A stretch of 64,000 bases of DNA from contig NZ_CP060397.1 of assembly GCF_015840715.1 (NCBI RefSeq), positions 2,934,686-2,998,685 on the forward strand. Reading direction: 5' to 3'. The stretch comes from Synechococcus sp. CBW1004. GTDB taxonomy: Bacteria; Cyanobacteriota; Cyanobacteriia; PCC-6307; Cyanobiaceae. Under the pieces are notes generated by a model. The model saw only the letters and a list, made by a program, of their open reading frames with translations. It did not search any database and had not been told where the DNA came from. Below, piece after piece: positions 55,869-64,000 of this stretch; the first letter of the stretch is position 1; each line of letters starts with the position of its first letter. Both the position numbers and the translations under genes were made by a program.

Positions 55869-57209
55869 TCAACGATCGGGCTGCGGCCCCGGGGCTGCCC
55901 CTGTTGGCGCTCCTGCTGTGATCGCACCGGAGTCGGGTCCTTCGGGGGTGACCGGCTGGATGCGCACCCGCTCGATCCGTGGTCCGTCCATGGTGAGCAC
56001 ACTGAAGCGCCAGCCCTTCCAGCGCAGGGCCTCACCGGGTGCCGGGATGTGCTGCAGCCTCTCCAGCAGGAAGCCGGCGAGGGTGTGGTGTCCCTCCGCT
56101 TCCGGCAGGCGCAGCCCCAGCTGGCGGTTGAGCTCGAAGATCTCCAGATCCCCCGCCACCGACCATCCCCCCTCGGCCAGAGGCCGCAGATCCTCGGCGG
56201 CCTCCAGGGGGTCATCGTCCTCCCCCACGATCTCCCCGGTGAGATCGGCGACGGTCACCAGTCCCTCGGTGCCGCCGTGCTCATCGACCACCACCAGCAG
56301 GGGTTTGCCGCTGCGGATGAGGGGAAGCAGATCAGCGAGGGAGGCGCTTTCCTCGACGCGACTCACCGGCAACAGGTAGGGCTCCAGCAGGGTGTCGGGT
56401 CGCAGCTGGCCGCGCGCGATCGGTTCGGCGAGGCGGCGCAGATCGAGCAGACCGCGGACGTCATCGAGGGAGTCGCCGATCACCGGAAAGCGGGCGTGCT
56501 GGCTGGCATGCACCGCATCCATCATCGCGGCGAAGGTGACATCCAGCGGCAGGGTGACCATCCCGGAACGGGGCACCATCACCTCCCTCACCAGGGTGTC
56601 CCGCAGGGAGAACACACCCTCGAGGATGCTGCGCTCATCCGGCATCAGCCCCGTCACGCCACCGCTTTCGATCAGGGTCTCCAGCTCCCCGGCGGAGAGC
56701 ACCGGCACCAGTTCATCCCAGTTGCGGGGCAGGCCGCAGAGCCGCAGCAGCACGCCGCTGAGGCGTTCGATCAACAGCAGCAATGGCGACAGGGTGCCGC
56801 AGAGCGATTCCAGCAGCGGTGCCAGGCGCAGGGCGGAGGACTCGGGTTGGTGCAGCACCCAGGCCTTCGGCAGCAGGCCTCCCAGCAGGGTGGCCAGCAG
56901 CACCAGCACGACAAACACAAGGATGTTGATCCAGGCCGGCTGAAGGCGGCTGGCGAACTGACGGGTCAGCTCCCCCGCCAGTCCTCGCCCCGTCCAGCCC
57001 ACGGCGAGCAGGGCCAGCGCCGACCCCAGCTGGGTCGCAACGAGAACCCGCCTGAGGCGTTGCTGCAGCCTGGCGACCGAACGGGCGCCGGGCTCACCGC
57101 TCTCCAGCAGTTGCTGCACGCGGCTGGGCCGCAGGCGGATCAGGGCAAATTCCCCGGCGGCGAAGAAGGCCATCAGGGCCAGCAGCACGGCCAGGGCCAG
57201 AAACCGCAT
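55869..57209 (-). CDS. CNNM/CorC-type transporter (DUF21-CBS-CorC)
   Basis: A 446-aa protein. The N-terminal DUF21 membrane domain has about three to four spans (MRFLALAVLLALMAFFAAGEFALIRLRPSRV..., LARLQQRL..., LNILVFVVLVLLATLLGG). CBS pair follows: VSLRDTLVREVMVPRSGMVTL and RSGKPLLVVVDEHGGTEGLVTVADLTGEIVG. The C-terminal CorC_HlyC domain is present (WSVAGDLEIFELNRQLGLRLPEAEGHHTLAGFLLERL). It is annotated 'hemolysin' in many genomes but is more likely a magnesium/cobalt efflux regulator or sodium-coupled transporter. Start ATG 57209. Confidence 0.9.
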   Translation of the reverse strand: MRFLALAVLLALMAFFAAGEFALIRLRPSRVQQLLESGEPGARSVARLQQRLRRVLVATQLGSALALLAVGWTGRGLAGELTRQFASRLQPAWINILVFVVLVLLATLLGGLLPKAWVLHQPESSALRLAPLLESLCGTLSPLLLLIERLSGVLLRLCGLPRNWDELVPVLSAGELETLIESGGVTGLMPDERSILEGVFSLRDTLVREVMVPRSGMVTLPLDVTFAAMMDAVHASQHARFPVIGDSLDDVRGLLDLRRLAEPIARGQLRPDTLLEPYLLPVSRVEESASLADLLPLIRSGKPLLVVVDEHGGTEGLVTVADLTGEIVGEDDDPLEAAEDLRPLAEGGWSVAGDLEIFELNRQLGLRLPEAEGHHTLAGFLLERLQHIPAPGEALRWKGWRFSVLTMDGPRIERVRIQPVTPEGPDSGAITAGAPTGAAPGPQPDR

Positions 57210-57434
57210 CGGGATCGCAGGATGTGGCCGAAGGATAGGAAGGCACTCCCTGAGCGCCCGTTCGGTAGCAGCGATCCCGGCGGAAGGCGTGGAGAGTGAG
57301 TCGGCTCCGCCCTGCAGCCCGCCGGGCCTTGGCACCGTCGCAGGGGTCGTGTGCCGGCACCTGCACGGATCCGTGCCCTCTGCACCCGGGATCCGGCCAG
57401 GCCCGGACGCGATCCGGCAGGGCCATCGGTGAGC

Positions 57435-57881
57435 TCACGATGGGCGGGTGGGTTGCACGCGCAGCTGACGGGCAAGCGCCTCCTGCAGGGAGGGGGCCAG
57501 GGGGCGGAGCTGGCCCAGCCGCGGGCTCCACACCCTGCCGCTGCCCAGCTCCTCCAGGCTGGCCAGCGCCATGTCCTGACCTTCATGCAGCTGCAGCTGA
57601 GCCGGTTCGATGTGGAGATCGACGCGGAAGACGTGTCGGACTCGGCCTCCGGCGGCGCTGCGGAACCAGGGGGTCACCGGGCCGCTGCTGAATCCGATCT
57701 CCTCGAGCAGCTCGCGCCTCAGGGACTGTTCAGGGGTTTCGCCAGGCTCCATGTGCCCTCCGAACAGGCCCCACCGTCCTGGGGCCACGATCGTGTCCCG
57801 GTCGTCCCGCAACTGGATCAGCCAGCGGCCCTGGCGTTCCAGCACGGCGAGCGCCACGGCGGTGATCCCTGAACTGGTCAT
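57435..57881 (-). CDS. NUDIX hydrolase
   Basis: A 148-aa protein with the complete Nudix box GHMEPGETPEQSLRRELLEEIGF (G-x5-E-x7-R-E-x2-E-E-x-G-F). The upstream strand TIVAPGRWGLFGG orients the substrate. The substrate is not determinable; small nucleotide diphosphates are usual. It is a single gene on the minus strand between the CNNM/CorC-type gene and the ArdC-like gene. Confidence 0.92.
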   Translation of the reverse strand: MTSSGITAVALAVLERQGRWLIQLRDDRDTIVAPGRWGLFGGHMEPGETPEQSLRRELLEEIGFSSGPVTPWFRSAAGGRVRHVFRVDLHIEPAQLQLHEGQDMALASLEELGSGRVWSPRLGQLRPLAPSLQEALARQLRVQPTRPS

Positions 57882-58079
57882 GCTGCAGCGGGTCTGAGGC
57901 GATGGCGGGGACCGTCACACCCGGTCCGGTGGAGCAAGGTTCCAGCATGCCTGGAGCCGGCAGCCAGCGCGCATGGAGAGGCCGTTGAAGCATGCCCCCA
58001 GCTGGACGAGCAGCGCCTGGAAGCCAGACGAGCTCTCAGGGCGACGGGAATCGGCTTCTCGGTCGGTCCGGCCAGACGG

Positions 58080-59225
58080 TCAACGCTCGTCCGCTCCCTC
58101 CTCGAGGCTTCCTTCGTCGTCCGTTGCGGTGGTGCCTTCAGCGCCTGCGGGGGTGTTGGCGCCGGGAGGCGGCTCCGGACAGATCAGGTCGGCCGCCTTG
58201 CGAGCCTGACTGAGAAGCGTCAACAGCAGGTGCGGTGATTCCCGCAGCATGGCGATCCAATGGGAGAGATAGGCGGCGTGGTTCTGGGTGTCGCTCCCGA
58301 TCTCCAGACGCTCTCCCAGCAGCACCGCACCCAGTTCGGCCACCAGCTCCTCACGGGCATAGGCACGCCCGTGCTTTTCCCCTGCGCCCATCACTCCGGA
58401 TAGATCGCGCGCCAGGCGACTCGGGTGGCCGGTGGAGTGGATCGCCTCATGGGCCCAGGTCGCCACGTGGGCAGCCGCGCTGTGGAACGCGCCATGTTCG
58501 GGTAGGTGGATGCGATCGGCATCGGGGTCGTAGCAGGCCCGCTCCCCGCCAGAAATCACAGGGACAGGCCATCGCTGCAGCAACGCTTCAGCACTGAGCA
58601 GACGTTCCTGCTCCGGTCTTCGTTCCCGGGCTGCCTTCCCTCGCCGCGCCCGGACGAGTTCGGCCAGGGCTGCCCCTTCCAGATCCGCAGCGTTGAACAC
58701 CGGGACAGGGCGATAGAGAACCCGGCATGGGCCAGCGGACGATCCATCGGCCTGGCGATGCTCGGACGCTTCAGGGGCTGCGTCCGGGGTTGCAGGGCCA
58801 GAGCTGCTGCCGCTTTGTGCCCCGGCGTCCCGGGTCTGGATCACCTGTGGCCGCAGCACATGCACCGCCTGGGATCCGCGGCGAGGCACCAGCCCCCTGG
58901 CCCTGGCTTCCGCGAAGCCGCACCAGAAGGGGAGGGTGGATCCCCTCAGGTGCATGCCGAAGCTGAGCAGGGCGGGATTGCTGCCGCGGTAACGGCGGCC
59001 GCTGAGCAGATTCACGTGATGGCCGCCGCTGCTGTCATCCCATGGACGTCGCCAGGGCGTGGTGCCCGCTTCCATCAGGGCAATCAGAGAGGTCACAAGT
59101 TTTTCCTCGGGTGAGCGGCGGCCCGCAGAGGGGGTGGCGCCCTGGTCAGCGCTGACAGCCATGGCAGAGAGGTCGTCGAAGGAGAGGGTCCGGCCGCCAG
59201 GGGCGGTCCCCAGAACCAGTGCCAC
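58080..59225 (-). CDS. ArdC-like antirestriction protein with zincin domain
   Basis: A 381-aa protein. The N-terminal ArdC/DUF1738 ssDNA-binding-like domain (PEEKLVTSLIALMEAGTTPWRRPWDDSSGG, NLLSGRRYRGSNPALLSF, PFWCGFAEAR) is followed by a polar insertion (about 130-165), then YRPVPVFNAADLEGA and a metallopeptidase motif HEAIHSTGHPSRLARDL (H-E-x-x-H). The family is plasmid-borne and protects incoming DNA from restriction. Here it lies in a housekeeping region beside the rRNA operon. Start ATG at 59225; no plasmid genes surround it. Confidence 0.85.
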   Translation of the reverse strand: MALVLGTAPGGRTLSFDDLSAMAVSADQGATPSAGRRSPEEKLVTSLIALMEAGTTPWRRPWDDSSGGHHVNLLSGRRYRGSNPALLSFGMHLRGSTLPFWCGFAEARARGLVPRRGSQAVHVLRPQVIQTRDAGAQSGSSSGPATPDAAPEASEHRQADGSSAGPCRVLYRPVPVFNAADLEGAALAELVRARRGKAARERRPEQERLLSAEALLQRWPVPVISGGERACYDPDADRIHLPEHGAFHSAAAHVATWAHEAIHSTGHPSRLARDLSGVMGAGEKHGRAYAREELVAELGAVLLGERLEIGSDTQNHAAYLSHWIAMLRESPHLLLTLLSQARKAADLICPEPPPGANTPAGAEGTTATDDEGSLEEGADER

Positions 59226-59365
59226 CGCCTGTCACAACTGCTGTGGCCTCGGAGCTTCTGGGCAAGGGCATGCCGCCTCCTCCCTGGTGCTGCCGCCCGA
59301 TTCCCACAGCAGCGCGCCCGACCTGTCGCCTGCGTCAGCATGCGCGCAGCGCGTCATCGGGCTTT

Positions 59366-59887
59366 ATGTCGACCACGATCCAGGGCTCCGGCGATGTCCC
59401 CTCCGGCGCGGAGCTGCTGGAGCAGGAGCGCCGCGTTCGTCAGGCCGGAACGGCTCTGAGCGCGTCTGATCTGGAGGGCATGTGGTTACTGGATCAGGTG
59501 TGGCCCAAAGGCAGCGACAGGCCCTCCTCCTTCAGCGCCGCCCTGCTGCGCGGTCTGCGGGCCCGGCTGGAGATCCGCCAGGAGGAGGGGGCTCTGGTGC
59601 TTCGGAATGCCGTGGCGCTTGGCGCTCTGGAGCTGAGCTTTCGCGGGCCAGGCCAGCTGGTGGGATCTCGGCCGCTGCTGCAGTTCCACTTCGAGTCCCT
59701 TGAGCTGGCCCTGGCCGGTCACTGCCTGGTGCGCCGTTCCCTGCCAGCTCCGGCGCCGTCACGCATGCCCTTCTTTGCTCTGATCGCCCGTTCCCCGGAA
59801 GGTTGGCTGGCCGCTCGCGGTCGTGGAGGCGGCCTGGCGCTCTGGCGTCAGGACTCGGCAGGAGGTGTCAGGCCCGCTCGCCCCTGA
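59366..59887 (+). CDS. Fibrillin (PAP)-like protein
   Basis: A 173-aa protein from the ATG giving MSTTIQGSGDVPSGAELLEQE. The segments LSASDLEGMWLLDQVW, FSAALLRGLRARLEI, ALELSFRGPGQLVGSRPLLQFHFESLEL and AARGRGGGLALWRQD follow the plastid lipid-associated protein/fibrillin pattern (L-x-G-x-W, V-x-L-x-F-x-G, final R-G-x-G-x-L). Such proteins associate with thylakoid lipid and photoprotection. It is divergent to the ArdC-like gene and upstream of the rRNA promoter region. The match is by pattern only. Confidence 0.6.
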   Translation: MSTTIQGSGDVPSGAELLEQERRVRQAGTALSASDLEGMWLLDQVWPKGSDRPSSFSAALLRGLRARLEIRQEEGALVLRNAVALGALELSFRGPGQLVGSRPLLQFHFESLELALAGHCLVRRSLPAPAPSRMPFFALIARSPEGWLAARGRGGGLALWRQDSAGGVRPARP

Positions 59888-59923
59888 GGGGTGGCGAAAC
59901 CTTGCCGTCATGAAGGCGTGTTG

Positions 59924-59958
59924 GGGGCAAGGGGGCGGATCTTCAGCCCCCTTGCCCC
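59924..59958 (+). terminator. Perfect 13-bp hairpin before the rRNA operon
   Basis: GGGGCAAGGGGGC (59924-59936) and its exact complement (59946-59958) with a 9-nt loop. There is no T-run. It may end the fibrillin-like transcript or insulate the rRNA promoter, and it overlaps the candidate -35. Confidence 0.5.
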
Positions 59959-59981
59959 TCAGCGAGGAGGGGTGCTAAGGT
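59952..59981 (+). promoter_or_regulatory. Candidate rRNA operon promoter
   Basis: TTGCCC (59952-59957), 18-nt spacer, TAAGGT (59976-59981). Position fits a leader of about 600 nt. The -35 lies within the 3' arm of the hairpin. Modest match. Confidence 0.3.
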
Positions 59982-59987
59982 TTTGGA

Positions 59988-60585
59988 CTGCGCGGCCGAG
60001 GCGAGAGCCCTGGAAGCGCGGACCGACAACCGAGGAGGCGAGAGCCGCCGATGTTGTAGGTTTCTGAGGTCGTCGCGAGACGACGAGCCCGCGAGGTTCC
60101 GAGAGGGACCGAAAGCGGGAGCACCTGGACAAGTAAAGAGTTTAGGAACTGACGCTTTCACTGCGTCGTCCCTGAAGGAAGCAACTGCAGGTGACTGTAG
60201 AAGCGATTCCGAAAGCCTCGCGTATCAGTCGATACCGGGTGGAGGGAAGGAGGCGAGAGCCGGCCGGAGGGAGACGATGAACGAGCAGTGAAGGTGTGAG
60301 GTCCCGTCAAAGAACAACGCTGAAGCATCGCGATGTTGGATGGCCTGAGGTTCTCACGACCGAGGGCTGTCGAAAGTGACGAGCGATGGGACGGCAAACC
60401 GGATCTGAGATCCTGGAAAGCTATGGAGATTGTATCAAGATAGCACTCTCGAAACCTTTGTGTCAGCGAAGGGGCAACAACTGAAGGCTGATTGAGAGAT
60501 CAGTGATTTGGGTGATTGCAAATCAGTCTGAGGACCAATTGTGCTTGTGCAAGCAAGTGTGAGTGGATTCAAGAGGGATTGATCT
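59988..60585 (+). other. Leader of the rRNA operon
   Basis: About 600 nt with no convincing gene. The motif GAGGCGAGAGCC occurs three times (59998-60009, 60035-60046, 60250-60261). The region should contain antitermination and RNase III processing signals; I could not pair them. An open frame at 59983-60291 is not considered real. Confidence 0.6.
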
Positions 60586-62070
<1,485 letters not shown>

Positions 62071-62255
62071 CAGGGAGACAAACCAGACATTGCTGTTGGA
62101 TCCATTCTGTGATCCGGCCGATGTCCTGTCATCTCGAAGGTCGATCGGTACCTCAAGCCAGGTTGCCATGATGAGAAGGAGACTTCTGATCGATGGTGAT
62201 GGTGGTTTCAGTTCCTGAACTCTGTCTAGGTCACCCCACAAGGGTAAGTACTCCT
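62071..62255 (+). other. 16S-tRNA-Ile internal transcribed spacer
   Basis: A 185-nt spacer, non-coding, part of the processed rRNA precursor. Contains CACCCCACAAGGG near 62232, an inverted repeat-like element ahead of tRNA-Ile. Confidence 0.6.
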
Positions 62256-62329
<74 letters not shown>

Positions 62330-62364
62330 TTCACCGCCTGCTGAGCAGGCAGGACTTGACTGCT

Positions 62365-62437
62365 GGGGGTTTAGCTCAGTTGGTAGAGCGCCTGCTTTGC
62401 AAGCAGGATGTCAGCGGTTCGAGTCCGCTAACCTCCA
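62365..62437 (+). tRNA. trnA-TGC: tRNA-Ala (anticodon TGC)
   Basis: 73 nt: acceptor GGGGGTT/AACCTCC (one G-U), D-arm AGCTCAGTTGGTAGAGC, anticodon loop TTTGCAA (TGC), T-arm AGCGGTTCGAGTCCGCT. Located 35 nt after tRNA-Ile. Confidence 0.97.
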
Positions 62438-62869
62438 TCCAACGAGGAATCTCGAGTAGCGAAGGAAGGAGTCGCTGCGGTGGTGACCGAACTGCTGAAC
62501 GCATGTTGCCTCAACAGAGGTGAGGATGCGGAAAGGAATCTAGCCTCCAGGCATTCTGAACGATCAGCTGCCTGGAAGCTGGATTCAGGCTTCTTGAAGG
62601 AGAAGCGATGAATTCAGCAAGAACCTTGACAACTGCATAGGTGAGTTTGGAAAGAAAGCATCTCATGGATGCCCAGCGCGAGCTGGGATTCTATGGAGTT
62701 TAAGAGCTGAGACTTTCCAATGTTCTTCCAAGCCTGCCGAGGGTAAGGGAGTTTGATCCTGGACGTCAGGAGGAGAGTGGATTGTGCTGCGAAAGCAGGA
62801 TGGTCAGCTCAAACCTTGACGCTGGGAGAAGGGGCCTCAACAGCCCTATGGCATTGGAAAGATTTTATA
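62438..62869 (+). other. tRNA-Ala to 23S spacer with boxA
   Basis: A 432-nt spacer. GAACCTTGACAACTGCATAG at 62621-62640 is the cyanobacterial boxA-type antitermination element. Surrounding sequence is rich in complementary pieces (e.g. CAGGCTTCTTGAAGG) expected of 23S processing stems. No gene. Confidence 0.7.
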
Positions 62870-64000
62870 GGTCAAGCTACAAAGGGCTCACGGTGGATAC
62901 CTTGGCACACAGAGGCGATGAAGGACGTGGTTACCTGCGATAAGTCTCGGGGAGCTGGAAACACGCTTTGATCCGGGAATTTCCGAATGGGGCAACCCCT
63001 AGAACGGCCGCCTGAATCCATAGGGCGGTGCGAGCCAACCCAGCGAACTGAAACATCTTAGTAGCTGGAGGAAAGGAAAGTAAAAACGACTCCCTCAGTA
63101 GCGGCGAGCGAACGGGGAAGAGCCTAAACCGATGGGTTCGCCCATCGGGGTTGTGGGACAGCGTTGTGGTACCAGTGCCGTTAGGAGAAGCGCTTGAAAG
63201 GCGCGCCATAGAGGGTGAAAGCCCCGTATCTGAAAACGAATCTGGCCTAGCTGTATCCCGAGTAGCACGGAGCACGTGAAATTCCGTGTGAATCCGCGAG
63301 GACCACCTCGTAAGGCTAAGTACTCCTGTGTGACCGATAGCGCAACAGTACCGCGAGGGAAAGGTGAAAAGAACCCCGGGAGGGGAGTGAAATAGAACAT
63401 GAAACCGTGAGCTTACAAGCAGTGGGAGCCCGACTGATCGGGTGACCGCGTGCCTGTTGAAGAATGAGCCGGCGACTTATAGGCACTGGCAGGTTAAACC
63501 GGAAATGGTGGAGCCATAGCGAAAGCGAGTCTGAATAGGGCGATCGTCAGTGTTTATAGACCCGAACCCGGGTGATCTAACCATGGCCAGGATGAAGCTT
63601 GGGTGATACCAAGTGGAGGTCCGAACCGACTGATGTTGAAAAATCAGCGGATGAGCTGTGGTTAGGGGTGAAATGCCAATCGAACCCGGAGCTAGCTGGT
63701 TCTCCCCGAAATACGTTGAGGCGTAGCGTCTGGTGCTCCAATTGGGGGGTAAAGCCACCGTTTCGGTGCGGGCTGCGAGAGCGGTACCAAATCGAGACGA
63801 ACTCTGAATACCCAATGTGTAGCCAGGCAGTCAGACTGTGGGGGATAAGCTCCATGGTCGAAAGGGAAACAGCCCAGACCGCCAGCTAAGGTCCCCAAAT
63901 CGATGCTCAGTGATAAAGGAGGTGGGATTGCCCAGACAACCAGGAGGTTTGCCCAGAAGCAGCCATCCTCAAAGGAGTGCGTAATAGCTCACTGGTCGAG
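62870..64000 (+). rRNA. rrl: 23S ribosomal RNA, 5' part
   Basis: Starts GGTCAAGCTACAAAGGGCTCACGGTGGATACCTTGGCA, the standard 23S 5' end. Later AGTAGCGGCGAGCGAACGGG (63097-63116) and ACCGATAGCGCAACAGTACC are 23S domain I landmarks. About 1.13 kb is present and the gene runs past the window edge. 5S is not in view. Confidence 0.97.

Noticed and set aside
59983-60291. 102-codon open frame in the rRNA leader
   Set aside because: It lies within the transcribed leader and no start context or family is seen.

Overview
The window is a gene-dense, GC-rich chromosomal segment from a picocyanobacterium, most likely the Cyanobium / Synechococcus subcluster 5 lineage (alpha-cyanobacteria). The assignment rests on photosystem II genes (psbX, psbH, psbN, psbI, psbK), the nitrogen regulator ntcA, the plastid-type genes ycf19 and a fibrillin-like gene, many cyanobacteria-restricted DUF families, a split and permuted tmRNA gene with the tag ANNIVRFSRQAAPVAA, and a 16S-Ile-Ala-23S rRNA operon. 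All calls are from reading the sequence; no database search was run.

Layout. 0-12 kb: psbX and ycf19 (divergent), accC, tRNA-Leu, an LpxB-like glycosyltransferase, msrB, a PRC-barrel protein with a long disordered tail, smc, a two-gene membrane cassette and a THUMP-type RNA methyltransferase. 12-20 kb: split tmRNA, a YbjQ protein, dcd, a CobO-like protein with a lost P-loop, an RNase PH-like gene, ntcA behind a near-consensus NtcA-activated promoter, DUF3084, a YqgF-like protein, pth, tatA, psbH and psbN. 20-29 kb: a GH38 alpha-mannosidase behind a perfect LacI-type palindrome, psbI, an LptD-like outer membrane protein, leuD and leuC. 29-44 kb: housekeeping genes (cinA, a WecA/MraY-type transferase, glyA, tRNA-Arg, murJ, sfsA, ispH, purH, an esterase) mixed with small cyanobacterial DUF proteins. 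44-48 kb: an orphan histidine kinase, cobS, tgt and psbK.

48.0-49.2 kb is an AT-rich island. It holds a secreted protein with an exosortase-type C-terminal signal, with its own promoter and terminator. Next to it are a membrane protein resembling HpsJ, a TagA/WecG-type glycosyltransferase and a GH15/phosphorylase-kinase-like protein. This 48-55 kb block is the best candidate for an accessory surface or polysaccharide system. 55-60 kb: a Gfo/Idh/MocA oxidoreductase, a CNNM/CorC-type transporter, a NUDIX hydrolase, an ArdC-like antirestriction protein and a fibrillin-like protein. From about 59.9 kb to the end: an rRNA operon with a leader of about 600 nt, 16S, tRNA-Ile, tRNA-Ala and the 5' part of 23S.

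Themes: envelope and glycan assembly (LpxB-like, LptD-like, WecA-type, murJ, TagA, PEP-CTERM-like and HpsJ-like), photosystem II small subunits dispersed among housekeeping genes, cobalamin metabolism (cobS and a degenerate cobO), and translation/RNA (rRNA operon, tRNAs, tmRNA, tgt, pth, RNase PH). The long antisense open frames throughout are by-products of high GC.
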